42,367 bases of DNA from an uncultured Parabacteroides sp. (GTDB lineage: Bacteria; Bacteroidota; Bacteroidia; Bacteroidales; Tannerellaceae). The notes under the pieces are model-generated. The model saw only the letters and a program-made list of their open reading frames with translations, was not told the DNA's origin and made no database searches. A program made the position numbers and the translations under genes. Location of the stretch: contig CAKUZF010000021.1 of assembly GCA_934718155.1 (NCBI GenBank), positions 1-42,367 of the forward strand, written 5' to 3'. Of this stretch, positions 7,102 through 16,069 are shown piece by piece (positions within the stretch are counted from its first letter, which is position 1; each line of letters begins with the position of its first letter).

Positions 7102-7109
7102 CAAATGTA
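7102..7109 (-). promoter_or_regulatory. Likely -7 box of tRNA-Gly
   Basis: TACATTTG on the minus strand, 11 nt upstream of the mature tRNA 5' end. No convincing TTG is found 19-21 nt further upstream, so the -33 element is uncertain. Confidence 0.5.
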
Positions 7110-7169
7110 GGCAAATATTTCTTTTTTTCTTAATTTTGACGGCTAAAATTTAAGCGAAGAGATAAAGAT

Positions 7170-7937
7170 ATGGAAAAGTTAATCGTTGTGAAAGTAGGCG
7201 GCAAGATCGTGGAGGAGGAGCAGACCCTCCGTCAGCTGCTGAACGATTTTGCGGCCATCGAGGGGCATAAGGTGTTGGTGCATGGCGGTGGACGCTCTGC
7301 TACGAAGCTGGCGGCCCAGCTGGGCATCGAGAGTAAGATGGTAGACGGCCGTCGCATCACCGACGAGGCCATGCTGCGTGTCGTAACCATGGTCTATGGC
7401 GGATTGGTGAATAAGAACATCGTGGCTGGACTGCAGGCGGTAGGCGTCAATGCCTTGGGCCTGACAGGTGCCGACATGAACCTGATGCGCTCAGACAAGC
7501 GCCCCGTGAAAGAGGTGGATTATGGCTTCGTGGGCGACGTGAAAGAGGTGAATGCCGACCTGTTGGCCTCGCTGATTAGCCAGGGCATCGTGCCCGTTTT
7601 GGCTCCTTTGACCCACGACAAGCAGGGCCACTTGCTCAATACCAACGCCGACACGATCGCCGGCGAGGCGGCGAAGGCTTTGGCCAAGCATTTCGATGTG
7701 ACGCTGATGTTCTGCTTCGAGAAGAAGGGCGTGCTGCGCGATGCCGACGACGACGAGAGCGTGATCGCCGAGATCGACCGCGACGCTTTCCGCCGCTATG
7801 TGGCCGAAGGCGTTATTCAGGGCGGTATGATCCCCAAGCTGGAGAACGCTTATCAGGCGATCGATGCGGGCGTTAGCCAGGTGATTATCACGCAGGCCAC
7901 CGACATCCATAAAGGAACGGGCACACGGGTGCATTGA
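7170..7937 (+). CDS. argB: Acetylglutamate kinase (possibly succinylglutamate-specific)
   Basis: 255-residue amino-acid kinase fold protein catalysing ATP-dependent phosphorylation of N-acylglutamate, second step of arginine synthesis. Landmarks: VVKVGGKIVEE (K8, glycine-rich loop), VLVHGGGRSATKLAAQLG, VDGRRITDE, LTGADMNLM, and the C-terminal GGMIPKLENAYQAIDAGVSQVII, where K binds ATP phosphates. Length is typical of the short, non-feedback-inhibited class. In Bacteroides the pathway is known to run through N-succinyl intermediates, so the true substrate may be N-succinylglutamate; this is inference. No other arg genes are adjacent. It is followed 96 nt later by an ABC ATPase gene on the same strand. 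Confidence 0.93.
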   Translation: MEKLIVVKVGGKIVEEEQTLRQLLNDFAAIEGHKVLVHGGGRSATKLAAQLGIESKMVDGRRITDEAMLRVVTMVYGGLVNKNIVAGLQAVGVNALGLTGADMNLMRSDKRPVKEVDYGFVGDVKEVNADLLASLISQGIVPVLAPLTHDKQGHLLNTNADTIAGEAAKALAKHFDVTLMFCFEKKGVLRDADDDESVIAEIDRDAFRRYVAEGVIQGGMIPKLENAYQAIDAGVSQVIITQATDIHKGTGTRVH

Positions 7938-7973
7938 CCCCTGCCTGTCTCATTTTTTTTTTAGACCGTGTAT

Positions 7974-8007
7974 ATTATATATGTTCGCGCGCGTACATAT
8001 ATATAAT
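7974..8007. repeat. AT-rich hairpin with CG-alternating loop before the ABC gene
   Basis: Arms ATTATATATGT (7974-7984) and ACATATATATAAT (7995-8007) flank a TCGCGCGCGT loop; the arms pair except for a 2-nt length difference. The core GCGCGCGTACATAT recurs at about 42197-42210 upstream of the last stable-RNA promoter. Confidence 0.5.
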
Positions 8008-8033
8008 GATGAAACAAAACAGAGAAAGAAACA

Positions 8034-9506
8034 ATGGAAAATGTACAACCCATCCTTGCGCAGATTGAGGGTGCCGTGCCCCGTCTGCCCGAACTGGCCT
8101 TCGAGGCCCCGGTAGATTGGACCCTTCGCAAGGGCGAACAATGGGCCGTGATTGGCCCGAACGGGGCGGGCAAGACGTTGCTCGCCGACCTGTTGCAACG
8201 CAAGTTCTCGCTCAAGCAGGGCGAGGTGCGCTTGGCGGGCAATGCTTCCGTGGCCGACTTCGTGAAGAGCATTGCCTTCAAGGATATCTATTCGATGGCC
8301 GACTGCCGAAACACCTACTACCAGCAGCGTTTCCAAGCCACCGAGAACGACGACGTGCCCCGCGTGTCGGAATTGCTTCCGCATGGCGGCGCCGACGCGA
8401 GGGAGGAGGAGCTGATGACGCTTTTCGGCATCAGCGAGTTGCTGCCGAAGAAGCTGGTCTACCTCTCCAGCGGCGAGTTGCGCAAGTTCTTGATCGTGCG
8501 CACGCTGCTGAAGCAGCCGAAGCTGTTGATACTCGATAATCCCTTCATCGGGCTGGATGCCCCTTCGCGGGCGTTGCTGGTCGAGATGCTGCAGCGGATG
8601 GCGCAGCTGCAGGGCACGCAGGTGATCTTGCTGCTGTGCAATCCCGCCGATATTCCGCCGATGGTCAACCGGGTGCTGCCCGTCTTGGAGCGCCGATTGC
8701 TGCCCGCGATGAGTCGCGAAGACTTCTTGGCCGATCAGCGGCTGATCCAGCGGCTTTTCCCTACTGAGGGCGAGGCGGCTGGCCGGCCCGTCGAGCTGCC
8801 CGAGCTGCCCGTCGAGGCCGATAAGCAGCCGGCCACCCACGCCGTGACGCTCCGCATGGAGAAGGTGAAGGTGCGCTATGGCAGCCGGGTGATCTTGCGC
8901 GACATCGACTGGGAGGTGAGGAATGGCGAGAAGTGGTCGCTCTGCGGGCCGAATGGCTCCGGTAAGTCCACCCTGCTGAGCCTGGTCTATGCCGACAATC
9001 CGCAGTCGTATGCCAACACGCTCTACCTCTTCGACAAGAAGCGAGGCACGGGCGAGAGCATTTGGGAAATCAAGAGGCGCATCGGCTATGTTTCGCCCGA
9101 GATGCACCTCTATTATCGGCAGAATGCGCCCGCCTTGCAGATCGTAGGCTCTGGCTTTTTCGACTCGATCGGGCTTTATCAGAAGTGCAGCCCCGAGCAG
9201 GAGGCTTTGGCTCTTCGCTGGATGGAGGTGCTGGGCGTGGCGCATTTGCGCGATCGGCTTTTCCAGACGCTGTCGAGCGGTGAGCAGCGGCTGGTGCTCT
9301 TGGCGCGTGCCTTCGTGAAGGATCCAGATTTGATCATACTCGACGAGCCGTTGCATGGGTTAGACGTCAGCCGAAAGAAGCTGGCGGCGGCTCTCATTCA
9401 GCGTTTCTGCGAGCGCCCGGGCAAGACGTTGATCTACGTCACTCACTATCCGCACGAGCTCCCTTCGTGTGTGGACAGGCATTACGAACTGTCGAAACAG
9501 GCGTGA
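8034..9506 (+). CDS. Two-cassette ABC ATPase, ModF/PhrA-like
   Basis: 490-residue cytosolic protein with two ABC nucleotide-binding domains and no membrane segments. Domain 1: Walker A GPNGAGKT (41-48), signature LSSGELRK (144-151), Walker B LLILDNP (164-170). Domain 2: Walker A GPNGSGKS (305-312), signature LSSGEQRL (413-420), Walker B LIILDEP (433-439), H-loop VTHYPHE. In domain 1 the catalytic glutamate is asparagine (N169) and the H-loop reads CNPADIPP without histidine, so one site is probably hydrolysis-dead. Architecture is that of E. coli ModF, named after the molybdate operon but of unclear function. No permease is adjacent. A terminator follows at 9593-9647. Confidence 0.85.
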   Translation: MENVQPILAQIEGAVPRLPELAFEAPVDWTLRKGEQWAVIGPNGAGKTLLADLLQRKFSLKQGEVRLAGNASVADFVKSIAFKDIYSMADCRNTYYQQRFQATENDDVPRVSELLPHGGADAREEELMTLFGISELLPKKLVYLSSGELRKFLIVRTLLKQPKLLILDNPFIGLDAPSRALLVEMLQRMAQLQGTQVILLLCNPADIPPMVNRVLPVLERRLLPAMSREDFLADQRLIQRLFPTEGEAAGRPVELPELPVEADKQPATHAVTLRMEKVKVRYGSRVILRDIDWEVRNGEKWSLCGPNGSGKSTLLSLVYADNPQSYANTLYLFDKKRGTGESIWEIKRRIGYVSPEMHLYYRQNAPALQIVGSGFFDSIGLYQKCSPEQEALALRWMEVLGVAHLRDRLFQTLSSGEQRLVLLARAFVKDPDLIILDEPLHGLDVSRKKLAAALIQRFCERPGKTLIYVTHYPHELPSCVDRHYELSKQA

Positions 9507-9592
9507 AAACGCTTCCCTTCCCCTTTTTATTGTTAACGCAGTGTGTTAAAATAATATAAACTATTTAGGGCTATTTTTGACACTTTGAACGG

Positions 9593-9647
9593 AAACAGGC
9601 CGCTTTCTGCCATTTCGCATTCCCTATGGCGGCCTGTTTTCTGCTTT
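9593..9647 (+). terminator. Terminator after the ABC ATPase gene
   Basis: Perfect 11-bp stem AAACAGGCCGC (9593-9603) / GCGGCCTGTTT (9629-9639), 25-nt loop, then T-rich sequence to 9647. An isolated TATTTTTG at 9572-9579 lies just upstream but lacks a -33 partner. Confidence 0.75.
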
Positions 9648-9725
9648 TCAATGCTGTTATATAGCATTTCGATAATGCTTATTTCTATTAAATGAAACAT
9701 GAATGTGGTTGATAATAACAGATTG

Positions 9726-9756
9726 TTGTTTAATTCATGCTTTATTAATACTTTTG
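9726..9756 (+). promoter_or_regulatory. Promoter of the susC/susD pair
   Basis: TTG (9726-9728), 20-nt spacer, TACTTTTG (9749-9756). The leader of about 60 nt runs to the ATG at 9821. The rest of the gap 9507-9820 holds only the preceding terminator and AT-rich sequence. Confidence 0.8.
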
Positions 9757-9820
9757 TAACCGTGTTTAACTGTATAGGGAAAACGAAATAAGTATTAATA
9801 TAGATTTATAGAGTGTGTTT

Positions 9821-12800
9821 ATGAAGAACAAGTTGACTTCTGGACTTCTGCTTCTCGCGATGAGCGCAGGAGTCGTTTCAGCACAGACTTCTAAGGTTAC
9901 CGGTAAGGTAATTGGTGAGGATGGTGAGCCGGTTATCGGCGCGGCCATTATCGTTAAGGGCACGACTGTAGGTACCGTGACCGACTTCGACGGTAATTTC
10001 TCGTTGAATGTTCCTGCCGAGGGCAAGCATTTGGTGATTTCTTTCATTGGTATGAAGAGCCAAGAGGTTGCCGTTAAGCCGCAGGTGAGCGTAAAATTGA
10101 TGGCTGACACGCAAGACCTCGACGAGGTGGTTGTAACAGCGATGGGTATCAAGCGCGAGCGTAAGGCTTTGGGCTATGCCGCTCAGGACTTGAAGTCTGA
10201 CGAGTTGAACAAGGCCGGTACGACCTCATTGGCCAGCGCAATCCAAGGTAAGTTGACGGGTGTGGAGATCCGCCAGTCTTCAGGTGCGCCGGGTGCCTCT
10301 TCGCAGATCACCATCCGTGGTGCGCGTTCTTTCGATGGCAACAACCAGCCGTTGTATGTAATCGATGGTATGCCTATCAACACGCAGGCCGATTACTCGA
10401 CCCTCTCTTCCGTTTCGGGTGCGAACTACGCCGACCGCTCGATCGATATCAACCCCGAAGACATCGAGACGATCAACGTCTTGAAGGGTCAGGCCGCTTC
10501 AGCGTTGTATGGTATCCGTGCTTCTAACGGTGTGATCGTCATCACGACAAAGCGTGGTAACAACCAGGCTATGGGTCGTCCGAAAGTAACGGTTTCTACC
10601 AACTTGAGCGCCGAGAAGGTGTCTCGCAAGTTCGACCGCCAGAGCACGTATGCACAGGGTAACAGCGTAGAGGCTTATAGCCCCGCCTCTTCGATGAGCT
10701 GGGGTCCGAAGATCGTCGACCTTCCTAACGATAAGAATTACGGTGGTAACGTAGACAACAAATACACCCAGCAGTTCGGTCGTCACGACGGCATGTATTA
10801 CAACACGAAGCGTGCGTTGGCAGGCTTGGATGGTTGGACTACGCCGCAGATCTATGACAACGTAGGCGACTTCTTCGGCACTGGTTTCACCGAGAACACC
10901 AACTTCAACATCTCTCAGGCCTTGAACGGCGTGAACTACTCAGTAGGTATCAACAATTCTCACCAAGAGGGTATCATTCCTTCAACAGGTATGGATCGTT
11001 GGGGCGCACGTGGTTTGGTAGACTGGAAGATCAACAATGAGTGGAAGTCTGGTTTCTCAGCCAACTATTCTTCTTCGAAGATCACTTCTGCTCCGGGTGC
11101 GAACTCAGGTATCATGAACGTAGTCTACTCTGCTCCGTCGGAGTACGACTTGAAGGGCATTCCTAACCACGTTCCGGGCGATCCGACTTCTCAGATATCA
11201 TTCCGTTCGACCAACTTCAACAACCCCTATTGGTGGGCCGAGAACGATGAGTATCGCCAGCACACGAACCGTGCCTTTGGTAACGCTTACGTAGAGTATG
11301 AGCCGAAATTGAACTGGGGCGACAACATGTCTTTGCGTTTCCGCGAGCAGGCCGGTTTGGATATCTGGACTTCTGATTACACCAATATCGCCGAGGTTGG
11401 TTCGGCTGCCAACACGAAGGGCCAGATCGAGAACTTAGGTGCGCAACACAATGTGTTCAACAACTTGTTCACGGCCAACTTTGATGGTAAGTTCGGCGAC
11501 GAGCAAGAGTGGGGCGTAAACGTAGTCTTGGGTAACGAGGTGAACCACGAGAATTACCGTAAATGGGATTACGTCGGTACGAACTTCAACTTCTATGGCT
11601 TGCCTACCATCTCCAACGCGACCAGCTATTCAGCTGAAGAGTATAGCCGCCAGGAGCGTACGGTTGGTTTCTTTGCCAGCGCGTCGGTAGACTGGAAGAG
11701 CCAGTTGTATCTGACGGTGACAGGCCGTAACGACTATGTGTCAACCATGCCGCGCGGTAGCCGCAGCTTCTTCTATCCCTCTGTCTCTTTGGGCTGGGAG
11801 TTCACGAAGCTGCCTTGGTTGGAGGAGCACAACAACGTGATCAACTATGGTAAGTTGCGTGCCTCTTTCGCACAGGTAGGCCAGGCAGGTACATACTACA
11901 AAACCTATTATACACAGCCGGTTTACGGTGGTGGTTTCTACTCGTACACACCGGTGACTTATCCGTTGCCAAGCGGTGTCTCTGCTTATGCTCCGTCGGA
12001 CAGGCTGTATGACCCGAACCTGAAGCCGCAGAACACGACCAACTGGGAGCTTGGTACCGACTTGCAGTTCTTCGGTGGACGCATCAAGGCTGAGTATACC
12101 TACAGTTTGCAGAACGTAACCGATCAGATCTTCGCCGTTCCTGTCGACGCAACAACGGGCTATAGCGAGATGATGACCAACGCCGGTAAGATGCAGACGA
12201 AGGCACACGAGCTCTCGCTGAACTTCGCCATCCTGCAGGCTAAGGACTACGACTTGAACCTGGGCATTAACTTCACGAAAGTAAACAACAAGGTTGTTGA
12301 GTTGGCCGAGGGTGTTGAGTCGATCTTCTTGGGTGGTTTCGTTGAGCCGCAGATCCGTGCGCAGGCAGGCTGCACTTACCCGAACATCTATGGTAACGCC
12401 TTCAAGCGCGACGAGGCAGGCAACTTGCTGTTGCTCGATGGTCTGCCACAGGCAACGGGCGAGAGCGTAAACTTGGGTAACTGTGCCCCCGACTTCACGA
12501 CAGGCTTCAACTTCGGTGGTCGCTACAAGCGTCTTTCTTTGTCAACCACATGGAGCTGGCAGCAGGGCGGTAAGATGTATCACGGTACTAATTTGACGAT
12601 GAACTACTTCGGTGCAACGAAGGAGTCTTTGCCTTACCACGAGGGCACGATGGTGGCCGAGGGTATCGACGAGGTTACGGGTCAGAAGAACACCGTAGAG
12701 GTTAGCAAGCAGGACTACTGGATGTCTTACAACGACGTGACAGAGGCCGGCGTTTACAGCACTTCATTCGTGAAGTTGCGCGACTTGACGCTGACTTATC

Positions 12801-12988
12801 AGGTTCCGAAGTTCTGTGGCGTCGAGATGTCGGTTTATGGCTTCGCTCGCAACATCCTGATTTGGGCTGATCTGCCTAACTTCGATCCGGAGTCTTCACA
12901 GGGTAACGGCAACATGAGTGGTTACTTCGAGCGTTTCTCTGTGCCTAATACCTCCAGCTTTGGCGGTGGTTTGACAGTTACATTCTAA
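9821..12988 (+). CDS. SusC/RagA-family TonB-linked outer membrane protein
   Basis: 1055 residues from ATG 9821; an in-frame GTG two codons earlier is not needed. Signal peptide of about 23 residues (LLLLAMSAGVVSAQ). Then a carboxypeptidase-D-like regulatory domain (about 25-105: VTGKVIGEDGEPVIGAAIIVKGT), a TonB-box-like DEVVVTAMG, the plug (GVEIRQSSGAPGASSQITIRGARSF...LYVIDGMPI, ALYGIRASNGVIVITTKRG), and a 22-strand barrel ending in GGGLTVTF with a terminal F. It imports a glycan or peptide in concert with the SusD-like lipoprotein encoded 31 nt downstream. No glycoside hydrolase, sensor or sigma/anti-sigma gene is adjacent, so substrate and regulation are unknown. Confidence 0.95.
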   Translation: MKNKLTSGLLLLAMSAGVVSAQTSKVTGKVIGEDGEPVIGAAIIVKGTTVGTVTDFDGNFSLNVPAEGKHLVISFIGMKSQEVAVKPQVSVKLMADTQDLDEVVVTAMGIKRERKALGYAAQDLKSDELNKAGTTSLASAIQGKLTGVEIRQSSGAPGASSQITIRGARSFDGNNQPLYVIDGMPINTQADYSTLSSVSGANYADRSIDINPEDIETINVLKGQAASALYGIRASNGVIVITTKRGNNQAMGRPKVTVSTNLSAEKVSRKFDRQSTYAQGNSVEAYSPASSMSWGPKIVDLPNDKNYGGNVDNKYTQQFGRHDGMYYNTKRALAGLDGWTTPQIYDNVGDFFGTGFTENTNFNISQALNGVNYSVGINNSHQEGIIPSTGMDRWGARGLVDWKINNEWKSGFSANYSSSKITSAPGANSGIMNVVYSAPSEYDLKGIPNHVPGDPTSQISFRSTNFNNPYWWAENDEYRQHTNRAFGNAYVEYEPKLNWGDNMSLRFREQAGLDIWTSDYTNIAEVGSAANTKGQIENLGAQHNVFNNLFTANFDGKFGDEQEWGVNVVLGNEVNHENYRKWDYVGTNFNFYGLPTISNATSYSAEEYSRQERTVGFFASASVDWKSQLYLTVTGRNDYVSTMPRGSRSFFYPSVSLGWEFTKLPWLEEHNNVINYGKLRASFAQVGQAGTYYKTYYTQPVYGGGFYSYTPVTYPLPSGVSAYAPSDRLYDPNLKPQNTTNWELGTDLQFFGGRIKAEYTYSLQNVTDQIFAVPVDATTGYSEMMTNAGKMQTKAHELSLNFAILQAKDYDLNLGINFTKVNNKVVELAEGVESIFLGGFVEPQIRAQAGCTYPNIYGNAFKRDEAGNLLLLDGLPQATGESVNLGNCAPDFTTGFNFGGRYKRLSLSTTWSWQQGGKMYHGTNLTMNYFGATKESLPYHEGTMVAEGIDEVTGQKNTVEVSKQDYWMSYNDVTEAGVYSTSFVKLRDLTLTYQVPKFCGVEMSVYGFARNILIWADLPNFDPESSQGNGNMSGYFERFSVPNTSSFGGGLTVTF

Positions 12989-13019
12989 TCGTTAACATTC
13001 TAAATTTGGACTTTCAATT

Positions 13020-14474
13020 ATGAAGAAAAATATATTTGTAGCTCTGTCGGTAGCCATGCTGGGTTTCACAGCATGCAGCGAGGACACGATGGACTATATC
13101 AATAAGGATACCCTCCATCCGCAGCCCGAGGTGGTTCCTGCCAAGTTGCAGTTGAGTGAGGCTATCATGAGAACCGGTTTTAGCACGGTTTCGGGCGATT
13201 TTGCTTTCTACCTTTCTTCTTGGACTGAGCAGGAGTTTGGTACGGGCAACAACCAGCTGATGAAGGCTGAGTTGCGTAACTCGATCGAGTGGTCGGCCTC
13301 TTCAACGTTCAACAACGTTTGGGGTAGCACGTATGGCAACTTGATGAGCATTCAGCAGATGATCGACAAGATTGAGGGAGACGTGGCTGGCGCAGGTTCT
13401 CAGGTGGATATCTTGGGTATGGCACAGGTCTTGAAGGCCATGAACTATGGCATCCTGACCGATATGTTTGGCGACATCCCTTGCAGCGAGGCTTTGAAGG
13501 GCGCAGAGATCCTGCAGCCGAAGCTCGATGCGCAGAAGGATGTTTACGCGATGGTGATGACAACTTTGGACGCGGCTATCGCTAACTTGCAGAAGGCTGC
13601 CGACGAAGGCATCAACAACGCCGAGACGCAGGATTTGGCTTATGGCGGCAACCCTTCTAAATGGTTGGCTGCGGCTTACGGCTTGAAGGCTCGCTATTTG
13701 ATTCACCAGTCTGCGGTAGACAACAGCGTTTATGCTGCCGCCGAGGCTGCCGCAGCAAAAGCCATCGAGTTGGGCTTCAACGGCATGTTGATCAGCGAGT
13801 TCAACGGCATCAACTGCGATAACCCTTGGAGCGCGTTCATTTTCAGCCGCGCTTATACAGCCAGTTCAGCAACGGTCGCTAACCTGATGGAGGCGAACAA
13901 CGACCCCCGTTTGGCACTCTATCTGAATGGTGGCGATGCTTACGCTCCGGGCAACGCCGAGGCTGCGAAGCTGTCAGAGTCTCCTTCTAACCCCAAATGG
14001 TTCGACCTGGGTTCACAGCCTGTTCACCTGTTGAGCCAGGCTGAGGTTTACTTCATCTTGGCTGAGGCGCAGTTGCGTCAGGGCAAGGAGGCTACCGAGG
14101 CATTCCAGAATGCTGTAGAGTCGGCAGTGGCCGACATCTTGACGATCTGTGGCAAGGATGCGAGCGTTGCTGAGGATTACGCTGAGTCGTTGGGCGCAGC
14201 TACCTTGCAGAAGCTCTTCGAGCAGAAGTATCTGGCACAGTGTGTGGATGAGCAGGTTGAGACCTTCAACGATATCCGTCGTTGCCAGGCTATGGGCGAG
14301 AACTGGGTTAAGCTGACCAACCCGATGAACACGCAGAGCGGTTTGAACCGTCTGCCGATGCGTTTGCCCTATGGAAGCGACAGCGTGCTGAACAACCCGA
14401 CGATTGCCGAGGCTTACGGTGATGGCTACTACATCTACTCTGAGCCGGTATGGTGGGCTGGTGGTAAGCGTTAA
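13020..14474 (+). CDS. SusD/RagB-family surface lipoprotein (SusD-like 2 type)
   Basis: 484 residues. Lipoprotein signal MKKNIFVALSVAMLGFTAC with lipidated C19, followed by SEDTMDYIN, consistent with surface export. The helical TPR-like SusD scaffold is visible (KAMNYGILTDMFGDIPCSEAL; WLAAAYGLKARYLIH; AEVYFILAEAQLRQGK; conserved QKYLAQ...FNDIRRC near the end). The pattern fits the SusD-like 2 subfamily better than classical SusD. It caps the SusC pore and captures ligand. Co-transcribed with susC; a terminator follows at 14499-14537. Confidence 0.93.
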   Translation: MKKNIFVALSVAMLGFTACSEDTMDYINKDTLHPQPEVVPAKLQLSEAIMRTGFSTVSGDFAFYLSSWTEQEFGTGNNQLMKAELRNSIEWSASSTFNNVWGSTYGNLMSIQQMIDKIEGDVAGAGSQVDILGMAQVLKAMNYGILTDMFGDIPCSEALKGAEILQPKLDAQKDVYAMVMTTLDAAIANLQKAADEGINNAETQDLAYGGNPSKWLAAAYGLKARYLIHQSAVDNSVYAAAEAAAAKAIELGFNGMLISEFNGINCDNPWSAFIFSRAYTASSATVANLMEANNDPRLALYLNGGDAYAPGNAEAAKLSESPSNPKWFDLGSQPVHLLSQAEVYFILAEAQLRQGKEATEAFQNAVESAVADILTICGKDASVAEDYAESLGAATLQKLFEQKYLAQCVDEQVETFNDIRRCQAMGENWVKLTNPMNTQSGLNRLPMRLPYGSDSVLNNPTIAEAYGDGYYIYSEPVWWAGGKR

Positions 14475-14498
14475 TCAGCTTCTTTCATCATAATAACT

Positions 14499-14537
14499 GA
14501 GGGATGCTCCTTCGCGGGGGTGTCCCTCTCTTTTTTT
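14499..14537 (+). terminator. Terminator of the susCD unit
   Basis: GAGGGA (14499-14504) pairs with TCCCTC (14523-14528), with additional inner C/G pairs around a TTCG loop, followed by TCTTTTTTT. Confidence 0.85.
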
Positions 14538-14714
14538 CCATAAGTTTCCACTTTCCCTCTTTTTCTTAAATCTGGCTCCTCTTTGGGCTGTAAATTGTCA
14601 TAATGTTACATTTTTATGCTTTCCACTGCTTGTTTATGGTTGGTTTGTTGACATATTGTCGTAAAACCATGTTCTCAAACATATCGTATCTCGCTCATTT
14701 CTTTTCCCATTTTC

Positions 14715-14745
14715 TTTGTCAAGTGAAAATATCTTCCGACTTTTG
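14715..14745 (+). promoter_or_regulatory. Likely rarA promoter, possibly leaderless
   Basis: TTTG (14715-14718), 19-nt spacer, GACTTTTG (14738-14745), one mismatch to TAnnTTTG. The ATG of rarA begins only 5 nt after the box, so the transcript would start at or near the A of ATG. No other convincing promoter is seen in 14538-14750. Confidence 0.45.
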
Positions 14746-14750
14746 CCCTC

Positions 14751-16022
14751 ATGATAAGTCAACCATTAGCAGAACGGATGCGTCCAAAAACGCTGGATGC
14801 TTATATCGGACAGCAGCACTTGGTTGGGCCGAACGCGGTGTTGCGTAAGATGATCGATTCGGGGCGTGTGCCCTCCTTTATCTTATGGGGCCCTCCGGGT
14901 GTGGGAAAGACAACCTTGGCGCAGATAGTCGCACAGAAACTGAATGCCCCCTTCTATACGTTGAGCGCAATCAGTTCGGGTGTGAAGGAGGTGCGTGAAG
15001 TGATCGAGAAGGCGAAGAGCAACCGCTTCTTCGATTCCGTCTCGCCGATCTTGTTCATCGACGAGATCCATCGCTTCAGCAAGTCGCAGCAAGACTCCTT
15101 GCTGCATGCCGTAGAGACGGGTGTTGTCACCCTGATCGGAGCGACGACCGAGAATCCCTCTTTCGAGGTGATCCGCCCTTTGTTATCGCGTTGCCAGGTC
15201 TACGTGTTGAAGTCGCTTGAGAAGGCCGACCTGATGGCCCTGCTCCATCGAGCCCTTGCGGAAGATGTGGTGCTGAAGGAGAAGCATATCAAGCTGACGG
15301 AGACCGACGCCCTGTTGCGCTATTCGGGAGGTGACGCCCGCAAGCTGCTGAATATCCTCGAGCTGGTGGTTTCGGCCGAAGAGTCGAACGAGATTGAAAT
15401 ATTGGATGCGAAAGTGGTGGAGCGGTTGCAAGAGAACCCCGCGGCCTACGACAAGGGAGGGGAGATGCATTACGACATCATCTCAGCCTTTATCAAGTCT
15501 ATCCGCGGAAGCGATCCCGATGGAGCGATCTACTGGCTGGCCCGCATGGTGGCTGGTGGGGAGGATCCGGAGTTCATCGCCCGACGCTTGGTGATCTCGG
15601 CGGCCGAGGATATCGGCTTGGCCAATCCCAATGCACTGTTGCTGGCCAATACCTGTTTCGACGCCTTGAAAAAGATCGGTTGGCCCGAGGGGCGAATCAT
15701 CTTGGCCGAGACAACGGTCTATCTGGCTTGCAGTCCGAAGAGCAACTCCGCTTATAAGGCGATCAACGAGGCGTTGGAGCTGGTGAACCGCACAGGCAAC
15801 CTGCCTGTGCCTTTGCATCTGCGCAACGCGCCGACAAAGCTGATGGCCGAGCTGGACTACGGCAAGGAATATAAGTACGCGCACGACTATCCCGGCCATT
15901 TCGTTGAGCAGGAATACCTGCCCAAGGAGCTGAAAGGGAGCCGCCTGTGGAAAGGACAACCAAACCCCGCGGAGCAGAAGTTGATCGATCGGATGCGTTC
16001 GCTATGGGGCGACCGATATTGA
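14751..16022 (+). CDS. rarA: Replication-associated recombination AAA+ ATPase RarA/MgsA
   Basis: 423 residues, full family length. N-terminal PLAERMRPKTLDAYIGQQHL box, Walker A GPPGVGKTT (about 47-55), Walker B ILFIDEIHR (about 100-108), sensor 1 GATTENPSFEV, arginine-finger region LLSRCQVY, then the clamp-loader-like C-terminal domain ending with the conserved HDYPGHFVEQEYLP. RarA acts at stalled forks with SSB and RecA. It precedes serC by 47 nt on the same strand; whether they share a transcript is unclear, since the serine genes probably have their own start. Confidence 0.95.
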   Translation: MISQPLAERMRPKTLDAYIGQQHLVGPNAVLRKMIDSGRVPSFILWGPPGVGKTTLAQIVAQKLNAPFYTLSAISSGVKEVREVIEKAKSNRFFDSVSPILFIDEIHRFSKSQQDSLLHAVETGVVTLIGATTENPSFEVIRPLLSRCQVYVLKSLEKADLMALLHRALAEDVVLKEKHIKLTETDALLRYSGGDARKLLNILELVVSAEESNEIEILDAKVVERLQENPAAYDKGGEMHYDIISAFIKSIRGSDPDGAIYWLARMVAGGEDPEFIARRLVISAAEDIGLANPNALLLANTCFDALKKIGWPEGRIILAETTVYLACSPKSNSAYKAINEALELVNRTGNLPVPLHLRNAPTKLMAELDYGKEYKYAHDYPGHFVEQEYLPKELKGSRLWKGQPNPAEQKLIDRMRSLWGDRY

Positions 16023-16069
16023 CTTAGAGAGAAAATAGATAAACAGTATTACTTTTAAAATATAATGGT

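Noticed and set aside
7950..9356. 468-codon minus-strand frame opposite the ABC ATPase
   Set aside because: Antisense shadow of a well-supported ABC gene with clear motifs.
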